Origin: Mycobacterium sp. 236(2023)
Lineage (GTDB): Bacteria; Actinomycetota; Actinomycetes; Mycobacteriales; Mycobacteriaceae
Assembly: GCF_029623955.1 (NCBI RefSeq)
Contig: NZ_JARSBP010000002.1
Span: forward strand, 1,240,001 to 1,304,000
Length of the DNA: 64,000 nucleotides
Direction of reading: 5' to 3'
The translations under genes were made by a program, and so were the position numbers. Of this stretch, positions 1-9,078 are shown piece after piece. A model generated the notes under the pieces. It saw nothing but the letters and a program-made list of their open reading frames with translations, had not been told where the DNA came from and did no database searches. How positions within the stretch are numbered: the stretch's first letter is position 1; each line of letters starts with the position of its first letter.

Positions 1-196
1 TCTGATGGACATCCTCGGGGCCGCCTCGGCGTTGCCCGTGGGGACCGACGGTGCCGCCGACGACGGTGCCGCCGAGTACGTGTACCGGTTTGCCCCGCTC
101 GTCGGCATCTACGGCGGCACGCTCGAGGTGTTCCGCAACATGATCGCGCAGCACGTCCTGGGCCTCGGCAAGCCGAGCTACTCGCCTGCCAAGTGA
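1..196 (+). CDS. Acyl-CoA dehydrogenase, C-terminal fragment (5' end outside window)
   Basis: Only the last 65 codons or so are present; the frame is open from base 2. The visible tail has the acyl-CoA dehydrogenase C-terminal signature GGTLEVFRNMIAQHVLGLG, where the family carries GG(T/S)xExxRNxIAxxxLGLP around the FAD/active-site cap. The enzyme would perform flavin-dependent alpha,beta-desaturation of an acyl-CoA. It faces a thiolase and thioesterase across a palindromic element, consistent with a beta-oxidation setting. Substrate cannot be judged from the fragment. The stop TGA lies inside the first bases of the downstream inverted repeat. Confidence 0.85.
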   Translation, partial: LMDILGAASALPVGTDGAADDGAAEYVYRFAPLVGIYGGTLEVFRNMIAQHVLGLGKPSYSPAK

Positions 197-243
197 TTTG
201 GGCGTGCGCGGTCGCGCTCAGCGCGACCCAGCACGCCCAAATC
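195..243. repeat. Cruciform repeat element / bidirectional terminator, copy 1
   Basis: A 13-bp outer stem (GATTTGGGCGTGC at 195-207 with GCACGCCCAAATC at 231-243) encloses a perfect 8-bp inner stem (GGTCGCGC/GCGCGACC, loop TCA). It sits exactly between two convergent genes. Three further copies at 3524, 22021 and 32730 share the GATTTCGGCGT core, so this is a dispersed family and not just a chance terminator. Confidence 0.8.
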
Positions 244-244
244 G

Positions 245-1390
245 CTACGTGCTGAGGATGGTGGCGCCCGCCGTGCCGGGGGCGCCGTAGAGCTGGGCGA
301 AGCCGACCTTCGGCTCGCCCGGGATCTGGCGGTCGCCGGCCTCACCGCGCAGTTGGCGCACGATCTCGTGCAGCTGCCGCAACCCGGACGCGCCGATCGG
401 CTCCCCGTTGGCGAGCAGGCCGCCGTCGGTGTTGACGGGCATCGCGCCGCCGATCTCCGTCGCGCCGTCGGCGATCAGCTTCTCCTGATCGCCGTCGGCG
501 CAGAAACCGGCCTCGGCCATGTGGATGATCTCGGCGCCGGCATCGGTGTCCTGCAACTGGATCACGTCGACATCCGACGGCTCGATTCCCGCCTTCTCGA
601 AAGCCGCCCGTGACGCGTAGACCGTCGGGGCGACATCCTCGTCGACCGGCGCGAACGTCGTGTTGACCTCGTAGGCACCGTACTTGCGGGTGCGCACCTC
701 GACGGCCCGGACGAAGACGGGCTTGTTGGTGTACTTGTGGGCAAGGTCGGCCCGGCACATGACGACGGCGGCGGCCCCCTCGTCCGGGGAGCAGAACATG
801 TACTGCGTCAGCGGGTAATTGAGCATCGGCGAGTTGAGGATCGCGTCCTCGTCCATCGGCTTGCGCCGGAATGCATTCGGGTTCAGGGCTCCGTTGCGCA
901 GGTTCTTGTTGACGACCTTGGCCAGCGTTCGATGGCTGATGCCGTGGCTGTGGAGATACCGGTTGGCCTTCATGCCGAAGAACTGTGTCGTGAGGTACTG
1001 GCCGTTCTCCGCGTACCAGCTGGGCATTCCGACCAGTCCGGGATCCTCGGTGAACGCGCCGCGCGGATGCTTGTCGAGCCCTACGGCGATGCCGATCTCA
1101 TAGTCGCCCAACCGGATTCCGTCAGCGCAGGCCTTGGTGGCGCTTGCCGCCGTCGCGCAGGCGTTGAAGACGTTCGTGAACGGGATGCCTGACAGCCCGA
1201 TCATCCCGACGATCGCATCGGGGTTGGCGACCGTCCAGCTGCCTCCCACGCCGAACTGGATGTCGTTCCACGAAATGCCCGCATCGGCCACCGCGGCGGC
1301 GATCGCGTCGACACCCATCTGCATGGCGGTTTTGCCTTCGAACCGGCCGAACGGGTGCAGTCCCACCCCGATGATCGCGACGTCGTGCAT
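245..1390 (-). CDS. Thiolase of the SCP-x/lipid-transfer type
   Basis: A 381-residue thiolase-fold protein. The nucleophilic cysteine is Cys78 in FNACATAAS, and the C-terminal glycine loop reads ANGEPIGASG, the GEP variant that I recall from actinobacterial nonspecific lipid-transfer thiolases (Ltp group) where biosynthetic thiolases have GHP. These proteins cleave or condense acyl-CoA thioesters, often in sterol side-chain or branched-chain catabolism. ATG at 1390 starts directly with the Rossmann-like MHDVAIIGVG strand. It lies 19 nt downstream of the thioesterase gene on the same strand, so the two are probably co-transcribed. Substrate is not inferable. Confidence 0.85.
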   Translation of the reverse strand: MHDVAIIGVGLHPFGRFEGKTAMQMGVDAIAAAVADAGISWNDIQFGVGGSWTVANPDAIVGMIGLSGIPFTNVFNACATAASATKACADGIRLGDYEIGIAVGLDKHPRGAFTEDPGLVGMPSWYAENGQYLTTQFFGMKANRYLHSHGISHRTLAKVVNKNLRNGALNPNAFRRKPMDEDAILNSPMLNYPLTQYMFCSPDEGAAAVVMCRADLAHKYTNKPVFVRAVEVRTRKYGAYEVNTTFAPVDEDVAPTVYASRAAFEKAGIEPSDVDVIQLQDTDAGAEIIHMAEAGFCADGDQEKLIADGATEIGGAMPVNTDGGLLANGEPIGASGLRQLHEIVRQLRGEAGDRQIPGEPKVGFAQLYGAPGTAGATILST

Positions 1391-1409
1391 GGGTCAGGCT
1401 TCCTTTCAC

Positions 1410-2216
1410 TCAAAGCCGTGCGCGCACCAGTTGCGCCTGCTGGATGGCCGCCACCGGACCCTGTTCGTCGAACAGAGTGCCCTTGGATACCCCGACTCCG
1501 TCGGAGCCGTAATGGTTCTCCGACCGCACGCCGATCCAGCGTCCCTCAGGGACGCGGTGGATGTGTACGGCGAGATCGGTGTTGAGGAACGTGTATTTGC
1601 TCGGATCGAGCCGGCTGCCCATGCCGTTGGCGATGTCGGCCACCGAGAACAACCGCTGCAGCGGCGTCATCTCTTCGCCGGCGACCAGATCCACCAGCGG
1701 GGTCGCCCAGCATTCGGCCTGCACGCTGTGCAGGATGTCGTTGAGCCAGCGCCAATCCAGGCTCTGGATGTACGTCGGGTCGGCTCCGTCGTCGGGCAGC
1801 CGGCGGGTGCCGTCACCGACCGGTCTCATCGGCTCGATAGGGGTGGCGGGAAGCGTCTCGGTTTCCGAGCGCAGGAACCGCCATGCGGACGCCTTGGCGA
1901 CAACCCGCAGCGCGCCGTCGGGACCTGCCGCAGTCATCTCGGCGCCCACCAACTCTATCTGGCGGCCCGGCCTTTCGACGGTGGCGCGCACCCAGACATC
2001 GCTCGTCGGCACCGGGCCCCACAGGTCGACGACGACGCGGCTGAGCCGGGCGTCGTCACGGGGTGCGCAGTTCTCCGCGGCCCGCACCAGCAGCGCCGAC
2101 ACCGGTGCCGCGTTCTGCATGGAGGCGCCCCAGGTGCTGATGACGTGGTCGGACGCCGCGAACCTCTCCCCGCGAGGATCGTCGCTGTCGACGAGCTCGT
2201 AATAGGCGTCAGTCAC
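1410..2216 (-). CDS. Acyl-CoA thioesterase family protein (TesB-like double hotdog)
   Basis: 268 residues, the right size for two hotdog domains. The N-terminal segment contains a strand pattern with VVVDLWGPVPTSDVWVRATVERPGRQIELV and the C-terminal half a WIGVRSENHYGSDGVGVSKGTLFDEQGPVAA stretch, given here by motif only: the terminal GxxxSxGxLFDxxGxVA pattern is typical of TesB-like proteins. The role would be acyl-CoA hydrolysis. The start is GTG at 2216. It precedes the thiolase in a two-gene unit and is divergent from a P450 gene. Family call is good, substrate unknown. Confidence 0.7.
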   Translation of the reverse strand: MTDAYYELVDSDDPRGERFAASDHVISTWGASMQNAAPVSALLVRAAENCAPRDDARLSRVVVDLWGPVPTSDVWVRATVERPGRQIELVGAEMTAAGPDGALRVVAKASAWRFLRSETETLPATPIEPMRPVGDGTRRLPDDGADPTYIQSLDWRWLNDILHSVQAECWATPLVDLVAGEEMTPLQRLFSVADIANGMGSRLDPSKYTFLNTDLAVHIHRVPEGRWIGVRSENHYGSDGVGVSKGTLFDEQGPVAAIQQAQLVRARL

Positions 2217-2306
2217 GTCCCGTCCTGTCTGCGCGCGGCGGCGGCCATCAGCAGGATATGGTGACGGTTATCGAAAGCACAACTGGATGGCTTACAGGAG
2301 GTCGTC

Positions 2307-3518
2307 GTGGGCGTCGTGGAGACGGACGTGGTCTTCGACCCGTTCAGCGCGGACTTCTACAGCGATCCGCACGCCTGGTACCCGCGGCTGCGCGCGCAGG
2401 CGCCGGTCTTCTACAACGCCACCCATGACTTCTATGCGCTGAGCAGGCATGCCGACGTCGCGGCAGGGTTGAAGGATTTCACCACGTATTCGTCGGCCTA
2501 CGGAGTGGATCTGGGTATGGTCCGCCGGGGCGAGAAAGTGCCGGCAAAGATGATCATCTCGATCGACCCGCCCGAGCACCGCGCCATGCGCAGTCTGGTC
2601 AACAAGGTGTTCACGCCCCGTGCCATCGAAGCCCTGCGCGCGATGGTCTCCGACACCGTGGAGCGCTTCCTGGTCGAAGCCGGCGATCGGGAATTTGATG
2701 TGGTGCAGGACTTCTCGGTGTACTTCCCGGTCGACGTGATCACCCAGATGCTCGGGGTTCCGGACAGGTATCGACAGCAGGTCCGGCTGTGGATCGATGA
2801 GTCACTGCACCGCGAGCCCGGCCAGATCGACATGTCGGAGTCCGGCATGCAGGCGATGGCCGAGATGTGGCTGATGTACTACGACCTGATCAAGCAGCGG
2901 CGCGACGATCCGCAGGACGACATGATCACCGCCCTGATCGCCGCCGAGGTCACCCGCGACGACGGAACCTCCGACCGGCTCAGGGATTCCGAGATCGCCG
3001 GGTTCGCCACCCTCCTGGGCGGCGCCGGCGCCGAGACCGTCACCAAGCTCGTCGGCAGCGCCGTGTACACGTTCGCGAAGCACCCCGACCAGTGGCAACA
3101 ACTGCTCGACGACCGCAGCAAGGTCGCAGTCGCGATCGAGGAACTGCTGCGCTACGACGCGCCCGTGCAGTACAACGTGCGCCGGTCCAACACCGAGGTG
3201 ACTTTGCACGGCGTGACGATTCCGGCAGGAGCGCCGGTGTTCCTGCTCGGCGCGTCGGCCAATCGCGATCCCGACGCGTGGACCGACCCGGATGTGTTCG
3301 ACATCAATCGTGACCGCGCCGAGGCGCAGAACCTGGCGTTCGGCTACGGCATCCACAGCTGCCTGGGCGCGGCGCTGGCGCGGCTGGAGAGCTCTGTGGC
3401 GATCAACAAACTCCTCGACCTGATGCCTCGTTACGAGGTGCGCTGGGACGGCTGCCGCCGCGTCAGCATGCAGAACGTGTCGGGGTGGGCCAACGTACCG
3501 GTGCGGATCCTGCCGTGA
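2307..3518 (+). CDS. Cytochrome P450
   Basis: 403 residues, standard bacterial soluble P450 length with no membrane anchor. The heme-thiolate loop is FGYGIHSCLG with ligand Cys352; the I-helix oxygen-activation motif is GGAGAETVT. GTG at 2307 is chosen because a perfect AGGAGG lies at 2296-2301. It needs a ferredoxin and reductase, which are not in this neighbourhood. It is divergent from the thioesterase/thiolase pair, which suggests hydroxylation of a lipid or cyclic substrate that is later thiolysed; that link is inference. Confidence 0.93.
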   Translation: MGVVETDVVFDPFSADFYSDPHAWYPRLRAQAPVFYNATHDFYALSRHADVAAGLKDFTTYSSAYGVDLGMVRRGEKVPAKMIISIDPPEHRAMRSLVNKVFTPRAIEALRAMVSDTVERFLVEAGDREFDVVQDFSVYFPVDVITQMLGVPDRYRQQVRLWIDESLHREPGQIDMSESGMQAMAEMWLMYYDLIKQRRDDPQDDMITALIAAEVTRDDGTSDRLRDSEIAGFATLLGGAGAETVTKLVGSAVYTFAKHPDQWQQLLDDRSKVAVAIEELLRYDAPVQYNVRRSNTEVTLHGVTIPAGAPVFLLGASANRDPDAWTDPDVFDINRDRAEAQNLAFGYGIHSCLGAALARLESSVAINKLLDLMPRYEVRWDGCRRVSMQNVSGWANVPVRILP

Positions 3519-3523
3519 CTCGC

Positions 3524-3572
3524 GATTTCGGCGTAGTTGGTCAACGTCAGCGTGACCAACTACGCCGAAATC
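3524..3572. repeat. Cruciform repeat element / bidirectional terminator, copy 2
   Basis: A perfect 20-bp stem: GATTTCGGCGTAGTTGGTCA at 3524-3543 pairs with 3553-3572 around a 9-nt loop. It separates the convergent P450 and NYN genes and supplies bases of the stop codon of the latter (TCA at 3571-3573 on the plus strand). Confidence 0.85.
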
Positions 3573-3942
3573 ACTCGTCGATGAGTCTCCGAAAGTTCTC
3601 GGCGGGAGAGACTTTCGCGCCCGAGTCCCGTATTCGCCCCGCGAGCTCCCGATCCGACGTCGCGACCATGATCTCGTCGGGGTTCGGGTCAGAGCCGACG
3701 ATCCTGACGATCTCGTGGTCGGCGGAATTCGGTGCGGACGCGGGTGCGTGGGCCACCGTGACGACGGCGGATTCGATGGGTGGTGACGGGGGACGCTCGA
3801 AGACCACCGTGACGTCGGCGCCCTCCATCTCGGCCCACCGCTCCAGTCGCTCGACCAGGGTGACCATGGCGGCGTGCCGGTCACGCCACCAGCCGTCGGG
3901 CCGCGACCCGATCACATTCATTCCATCGACAATCCAGCGCAT
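3571..3942 (-). CDS. NYN/PIN-like nuclease-fold protein
   Basis: A 123-residue protein beginning MRWIVDGMNVIGSRPDGWW, the DGxNV start motif of YacP/NYN-domain putative ribonucleases, with further acidic residues in HEIVRIVGSDPNPDEIMVATSDREL, where the TSDREL strand-turn supplies the conserved metal-binding aspartate. Such proteins are predicted metal-dependent RNases. The reading frame stays open far upstream, but that extension is antisense to the molybdoenzyme gene and has no family resemblance; ATG at 3942 starts on the motif. It is divergent from the molybdopterin oxidoreductase. Confidence 0.8.
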   Translation of the reverse strand: MRWIVDGMNVIGSRPDGWWRDRHAAMVTLVERLERWAEMEGADVTVVFERPPSPPIESAVVTVAHAPASAPNSADHEIVRIVGSDPNPDEIMVATSDRELAGRIRDSGAKVSPAENFRRLIDE

Positions 3943-3987
3943 CCACCGCAGACTATCGAAGTAGTACAGCCCCAGAAGAGGATCGAT

Positions 3988-6171
3988 ATGGCCACGCACG
4001 TCGAAAACAAGGTCACGTTCTGCCGGATCTGTGAGCCCCTCTGCGGGATGATCGCCACGGTCGAGGACGGCAAGCTCACCGCGTTGCGCCCCGACAAGGA
4101 CCATCCGCTGTCGGCGGGATTCGCCTGTCAGAAGGGCATCGCGTTCACCGAGGTCGTCAACGACCCCGACCGCGTCACGACGCCGCTGCGGCGCACGCCG
4201 GAGGGGTTCGTGCCGGTCAGTTGGGACGAAGCCCTCGGCGACATCGCGTCTCGGCTGTCCACGGTGTTGCGCACGCACGGGGCCGGTTCGGTCGGCTGGT
4301 ACATGGGCAACCCCGGGGCGTTCAGCTACGCCCACGTGTCGTCGATCATGGCCTTCATCAAGGGAATCGGCCGCGGCACCCACTTCTATACGGCGTCCTC
4401 GCAGGACACCAACAGCCGGCTGATGGCCAGCCAGCTGCTGTACGGAACGCCGACGAGTGTCCCGATCCCGGACCTGACCCGGACGGATCTTCTCGTCGTG
4501 ATGGGCGCGAATCCCGTGGTCTCCCATGGCAGTTTCCTCACCGCGCCACGCATCAAGGACCGCATGCACGACATCGTCAAGCGCGGCGGGCGGGTCGTGG
4601 TCATCGACCCGCGCAAGACGGAGACCGCCGCGCAGTTCGAATGGTGTGGCATCGTCCCGGACACCGATGCGCTGCTGCTGCTGTCGCTGCTGCAGGTGAT
4701 GTTCGCCGAAGGACTGGCCCGCACCCGAGGAACCGCCTCGATGGTCGACGGGTTCGACTGGCTCCAGCGGCAGGTGACCCCGTTCTCGCCCGAGGCGACG
4801 GCACCGCACACCGGCATCGACCCCGACGTGGTGCGTGGACTGGCCCGTGACCTGGTCGCGTCCCCGCGTGCGGCGGTGTACGGCCGGCTGGGGACATGCG
4901 TCGGCCGGTACGGAACGTTGACGTCGTACCTGATCGACGTCGTCAACCTCGTCGCGGGCAACCTCGACAAGCCGGGAGGTTCGGTCATCAGTGGCCTCGG
5001 ATTGCCGGCCCAGCGGCTGGTGAACATCGGCATGGGCGCGATCCTGCGCCGCACCTACCGGCGCAGGAAGTCCCGTATCGGCGGCTTCCGGGCGATCATC
5101 GGCTCCGAGCCGGCGGCACTGATGGCCAAGGAGATGCTGACGCCGGGGGAGCGGCAGATCCGGGCGATGTTCATCAGCGCGGGCAACCCGGTGTTGTCGG
5201 TGCCCAACGGCGACGAACTCGAGGGAGCGCTCGACGCGCTGGATCTGTCTGTCGCCCTTGACTTCTACCTGACCGAGACGACGGCGCACTGTGACTACGT
5301 GCTGCCGGTGACGACGATGTACGAGCGCGACGACTTCCCGCTGACGTTCCAGCCGTTCCAGGCGACACCGTTCCGTCAGGCCACCGAAGCCGTCGTCGCG
5401 CCACGGGGGCAGGCCCGCCAGGAGTGGGAGATCGTCGGCGATCTGATCGGACGGCTGTCGAAGGAATCACGGGTGTTCGGTGCGCTGACCGCATCGGGTA
5501 AGGCCATGCGGCGGTTAGGCATTCAGTTCGATCCGCGGATGATCGCCGACGGGATCATCCGGTTCTCGGCGGGCGGGGACTTCTTCGGGCTTCGTCGTGG
5601 TGGGCTGAACTTCGGGCGGCTGTCGCGCGACCACGCGCACGGCAAGGTGATCACACCGCACCTGAAGACCGGGGTGCTCAAGGAGGCGATCTCCTACCCG
5701 AACGGTCGAATTCAGCTGGAGCACAGGGACGTCGCCGACGAGGTGGCGACGCTGCTGGGGCTCGAACAGCCGGAGTCGTTTCCGCTGCGGATGATCGGGA
5801 TGCGCGAACCGCGTTCGGAGAACTCGTGGATGCACAACGCCCCGCTGCTGATGCGCGGCGATCGGAGCCACCACGGGCTGATGAACGCCGACGACGCCGC
5901 GGAGCTGGATGTCATCGACGGCAGTGAGGTGCGGGTCAGCTCGCCCTACGGCGCCATCACGGTGCCCATCACGCTGACCAAGGACATCATGCCCGGGGTG
6001 ATCGCGGTGCCACATGGCTGGGGACACAAGGGGACCGGCGGCTGGAAGGTCGCCAACAAGGCCGGTGGCGCTAACGTGAATCAGCTGACGTCGAGTGATC
6101 CCGGCGACGTGGAGTCGTTGTCCGGGATGGCTTGGCTGACAGGAGTTCCCGTCCGCGTCGATCGGGTCTAG
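3988..6171 (+). CDS. Molybdopterin-dependent oxidoreductase (DMSO reductase/formate dehydrogenase superfamily)
   Basis: 727 residues. Cys12, Cys15, Cys19 and Cys47 (CRICEPLC...C) form the N-terminal [4Fe-4S] motif; the central molybdopterin domains and a C-terminal MoCo dinucleotide-binding domain (from about residue 600, with GSEVRVSSPYGAITVPI) follow. No Tat signal is visible, so it is probably cytoplasmic. ATG at 3988 is preferred over an earlier in-frame start because AGAAGAGG precedes it and the Fe-S domain begins there. No partner subunits are adjacent. Its last codons overlap the convergent CoA-transferase stop by 4 nt. Substrate is unknown. Confidence 0.88.
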   Translation: MATHVENKVTFCRICEPLCGMIATVEDGKLTALRPDKDHPLSAGFACQKGIAFTEVVNDPDRVTTPLRRTPEGFVPVSWDEALGDIASRLSTVLRTHGAGSVGWYMGNPGAFSYAHVSSIMAFIKGIGRGTHFYTASSQDTNSRLMASQLLYGTPTSVPIPDLTRTDLLVVMGANPVVSHGSFLTAPRIKDRMHDIVKRGGRVVVIDPRKTETAAQFEWCGIVPDTDALLLLSLLQVMFAEGLARTRGTASMVDGFDWLQRQVTPFSPEATAPHTGIDPDVVRGLARDLVASPRAAVYGRLGTCVGRYGTLTSYLIDVVNLVAGNLDKPGGSVISGLGLPAQRLVNIGMGAILRRTYRRRKSRIGGFRAIIGSEPAALMAKEMLTPGERQIRAMFISAGNPVLSVPNGDELEGALDALDLSVALDFYLTETTAHCDYVLPVTTMYERDDFPLTFQPFQATPFRQATEAVVAPRGQARQEWEIVGDLIGRLSKESRVFGALTASGKAMRRLGIQFDPRMIADGIIRFSAGGDFFGLRRGGLNFGRLSRDHAHGKVITPHLKTGVLKEAISYPNGRIQLEHRDVADEVATLLGLEQPESFPLRMIGMREPRSENSWMHNAPLLMRGDRSHHGLMNADDAAELDVIDGSEVRVSSPYGAITVPITLTKDIMPGVIAVPHGWGHKGTGGWKVANKAGGANVNQLTSSDPGDVESLSGMAWLTGVPVRVDRV

Positions 6172-7391
6172 GCGATTGCGCCGGCGTCCTTGAGCTCTTC
6201 GATGCGGTCCCATTCCAGCCCGATCTCCATGAGCACGAGTTCGGTGTGCTCGGAGGCCTGCGGGGCGCGCGTGGTCTCCAGCGGCTCGTGGTTGAACTGC
6301 ACGGGACCACGAACCACCTTGAACGGTCTGCCGCCGTCGCTCGCCTCCACCTCGGTGATCATGTCGTTGGCGATGGCCTGCTCGTCGGTGCCGAGGTCCA
6401 CGAGGCTCTGGAACGGGGCCCACTGACCCTTCATCGACTTCAGGTGCTGACGCCAGTACTCGAAGGGCCTGGCCGCGATCGCGGCGGCGATGAGTTCCAC
6501 ACCGGCTTCGGCGTTCTGGATCAGCGGCATCACGTCGCAGAACCGCGGGTCGTCGGCCAGTTCGGGCAAGCCCAGATGTTCGAAGGTGTCGCGGATGTAG
6601 CCGGTCGGGCTGACGATGCACAGGTTGATCGTGCCGCCGTCGGAGGTCGCGTAGTTGGCCATGAACGGGTTGACCGATGTCGTGGTGCCCGGCATCAGCG
6701 AGCGCATCGTCTCGCCGGTCTCCATGCCCTGCGTCACGCTGGCGCCCGCCGCCCACCACGCCGTGCTCAGCAGTGACACGTCGAGCTCGACGGCCTCCCC
6801 GGTACGCTCGCGGTGGAACAGCGCCGCCGAGATCCCGCCCGCGATGTTCATGCCGCCGATCGAATCTCCGAAGGCCGGAATGCCCTGGGGCAGAGCGCCA
6901 CCCAGCTCCTCGGGGGTCAGGGCGTGGCCGACGCCGCTGCGCGTCCAGAAGGCGGTGCCGTCGAATCCGCCGACCAGCCGCTCCGGTCCCTTGTCGCCGT
7001 ACGCGCTGCCACGTGCATAGATGATGTTCGGGTTGACGGCGCGGATGTGCTCGATGTCGAACTTGTTCTTCTGGCGAGCCTGCGGCATGTAGTTGGTCAG
7101 GAAGACGTCGGCCGTCTTGGCGATCTCGTAGAGCACCTCCTGCCCTTCGGGTTTCGACACGTCGATGCCGACGCTGCGCTTTCCCCGGTTGGGGTGCTCG
7201 ATCAGCGGATGACGATTCGGGTCGAGCTGGAACCCGCCCATGTTGACGAACCCGCGTTGGGTGTCGCCGCGGACCGGGTGTTCGACCTTGATGACGTCGG
7301 CGCCCCAGTCGGCCAGGATCGCACCTGCCGCGGGGACGAACGTGAACTGTGCAACCTCGAGGACGCGGACGCCCTCCATCACCTTGATCAA
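6168..7391 (-). CDS. Family III CoA-transferase (CaiB/BaiF)
   Basis: 407 residues opening with the family start MIKVMEGVRVLEVAQFTFVP and the ADWGADVIKVEHP strand-turn that binds CoA. The catalytic aspartate is Asp144 in GGFDGTAFW. These cytoplasmic enzymes move CoA between acyl groups by an intrasteric glutamyl/aspartyl mechanism and commonly activate carboxylic acids in sterol, carnitine or aromatic catabolism. It is divergent from an aldehyde dehydrogenase; the shared 109-nt gap carries a TACTGTAAT-type operator, so both are probably controlled together. Confidence 0.92.
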   Translation of the reverse strand: MIKVMEGVRVLEVAQFTFVPAAGAILADWGADVIKVEHPVRGDTQRGFVNMGGFQLDPNRHPLIEHPNRGKRSVGIDVSKPEGQEVLYEIAKTADVFLTNYMPQARQKNKFDIEHIRAVNPNIIYARGSAYGDKGPERLVGGFDGTAFWTRSGVGHALTPEELGGALPQGIPAFGDSIGGMNIAGGISAALFHRERTGEAVELDVSLLSTAWWAAGASVTQGMETGETMRSLMPGTTTSVNPFMANYATSDGGTINLCIVSPTGYIRDTFEHLGLPELADDPRFCDVMPLIQNAEAGVELIAAAIAARPFEYWRQHLKSMKGQWAPFQSLVDLGTDEQAIANDMITEVEASDGGRPFKVVRGPVQFNHEPLETTRAPQASEHTELVLMEIGLEWDRIEELKDAGAIA

Positions 7392-7451
7392 TGCGAACCC
7401 CTTCTGACGACGACGTCTTTCGGCCTTGGGGGGAGTCTAGCGGAGGTCAGA

Positions 7452-7470
7452 TACTGTAATGTTTACCGTT
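7452..7470. promoter_or_regulatory. TACTGTAAT-type operator between CoA-transferase and ALDH
   Basis: TACTGTAATGTTTACCGTT: the left half is a perfect match to the site at 17109 and the right half matches 6 of 9. TACTGT on the plus strand and TACAGT on the minus strand can serve as divergent -10 hexamers. Confidence 0.65.
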
Positions 7471-7500
7471 GATCATCCGAGAAACAGCCGGAGGTGCCAG

Positions 7501-9018
7501 GTGAGCTCGAGTGTCGAGATAGGCCGGCGCGCCGCTGCCGGGGCCGAGCGTCGCATGCTGATCGACGGGAAGCTTGTCGCTGCCGCCTCCGGCGCGGAGT
7601 TCGACAACCACAGCCCCGCCACCGGTGCGGTACTCGGCGTGGCGGCGGCCGCCGACGAACACGACATGGACCGGGCCATCGCGGCGGCGCGCCGAGCGTT
7701 CGACACCACCGACTGGTCGACGAACCGCGCGTTGCGCAAGCGGTGCCTCGAACAATTGCAGGCGGCCATCGAGTCCGAGAAGGACGCGCTGCGTGAGGAA
7801 CTCGTCGCTGAGGTCGGCTGCCCGGTGATGACGACCGAGTCCGCACAGCTCGACTGGCCGCTGTCGGAGGGGCTTCGGTACCCGACCACGCTGATCGACG
7901 ATTTCGAGTGGGAGCGGGTGCTCGACGGTGGCGGCCTGTTCGGCGACCGCAACATCCGGCTCGTCGTCAAGGAAGCCGCCGGTGTCGTCGCCGCAGTGAC
8001 GCCGTCCAACTTCCCGATCGAGGTCATCCTCAACAAGCTCGGCCCGGCGCTCGCCGCGGGCAATACCGTCATCCTCAAACCCGACCCGCACACACCGTGG
8101 AACGCGACCCGCCTCGGCCGTCTCGTCGCGGAGAAGACCGACATCCCGCCCGGTGTGCTCAACATCGTCACGACGCCGTCCAACGACGTCGCCGGCCTGC
8201 TCGGCACCGACCCGCGCGTCGACCTCGTGTCGTTCACCGGCTCCACCGCCGTGGGGAAACTGTTGATGCGTCAGGGCGCGGACTCGATGAAGCGGATGTT
8301 CCTCGAGCTCGGCGGCAAGTCCGCCGCCATCGTTCTCGACGACGCGAACCCCGCTGTCATCGTGCCGACCGCCGTCGGGGTGTGCGTTCATGCGGGGCAA
8401 GCCTGCGCGGCCACCAGCCGGATGCTCATCCACCGGTCTCTGTACGACCAGGCCGTCGCCGACATCACCATGGCGTATCAATTTGTGCCGGTGGGTGATC
8501 CGGCCGATCCCGGCACGTTGGTCGGGCCGGTGATCAGCGCCGCGCAGAAGGAGCGCGTGCTGTCGGCGATCGACGGGGCGCGCCGCGACGGTGCCGAGAT
8601 CACCGCGGGGGGAGGCGAGGTCGCCGGGTTGCCCGAGCATCTGGCCGGCGGGCATTTCGTCGCACCGACGGTCATCACCGGCGTCGACAACAGTGCCGGG
8701 ATCGCCCAGCAGGAAGTGTTCGGTCCGGTGCTGGTGCTGCTGCCGTTCGACGATGACGACGAGGCTGTGCGACTGGCCAACGACAGCGCGTTCGGCCTTG
8801 CCGGGGCGGTGATGTCGCGCTCCGCCGAGCGCGGCATGAGCATCGCCCGTCGCATCCGCACCGGGTCGTTCGGTGTCAACGGCGGGATGTTCTACGGCGC
8901 CGACGCACCCTTTGGGGGCTACAAGAGCAGTGGCGTCGGCAGGCAGTGCGGCATCGAAGGCTTTCAGCAGTACCTCGAGACCAAGACCATTGCCCGGCGC
9001 GAACGCCGGCAGAGCTGA
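7501..9018 (+). CDS. Aldehyde dehydrogenase (NAD(P)+-dependent)
   Basis: 505 residues. The catalytic cysteine is Cys302 in GQACAATSR and the general base is Glu269 in LELGGK; the NAD-binding GFTGS-type turn appears as SFTGSTAVGK. It oxidises an aldehyde to the acid, which could then be activated by the divergent CoA-transferase or the FadD further on. GTG at 7501 is chosen because GGAGG lies at 7490-7494; an upstream ATG at 7459 falls inside the operator. It converges on a P450 gene. Confidence 0.92.
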   Translation: MSSSVEIGRRAAAGAERRMLIDGKLVAAASGAEFDNHSPATGAVLGVAAAADEHDMDRAIAAARRAFDTTDWSTNRALRKRCLEQLQAAIESEKDALREELVAEVGCPVMTTESAQLDWPLSEGLRYPTTLIDDFEWERVLDGGGLFGDRNIRLVVKEAAGVVAAVTPSNFPIEVILNKLGPALAAGNTVILKPDPHTPWNATRLGRLVAEKTDIPPGVLNIVTTPSNDVAGLLGTDPRVDLVSFTGSTAVGKLLMRQGADSMKRMFLELGGKSAAIVLDDANPAVIVPTAVGVCVHAGQACAATSRMLIHRSLYDQAVADITMAYQFVPVGDPADPGTLVGPVISAAQKERVLSAIDGARRDGAEITAGGGEVAGLPEHLAGGHFVAPTVITGVDNSAGIAQQEVFGPVLVLLPFDDDDEAVRLANDSAFGLAGAVMSRSAERGMSIARRIRTGSFGVNGGMFYGADAPFGGYKSSGVGRQCGIEGFQQYLETKTIARRERRQS

Positions 9019-9078
9019 CGCCCGGCCGCGAGCGTGAAGCCAGGGCTGTGGTTTCGGCGAGAACGGCAGCCCGGAATG

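Noticed and set aside
2255..2280. GGTGACGGTTATCG before the first P450 as a regulon operator
   Set aside because: No TACTGT or ACAGTA core; similarity is superficial.
3943..5289. N-terminal extension of the NYN gene (total 572 codons)
   Set aside because: The extension is antisense to the molybdoenzyme gene and lacks domain similarity; the NYN motif begins at the ATG at 3942.
9019..9078. Convergent gap with GCGAGCGTGAAGCC...TTTCGGCGAGA as a repeat
   Set aside because: It resembles intergenic motifs I associate with other mycobacteria, but no second copy was seen in the window and no clean hairpin forms.
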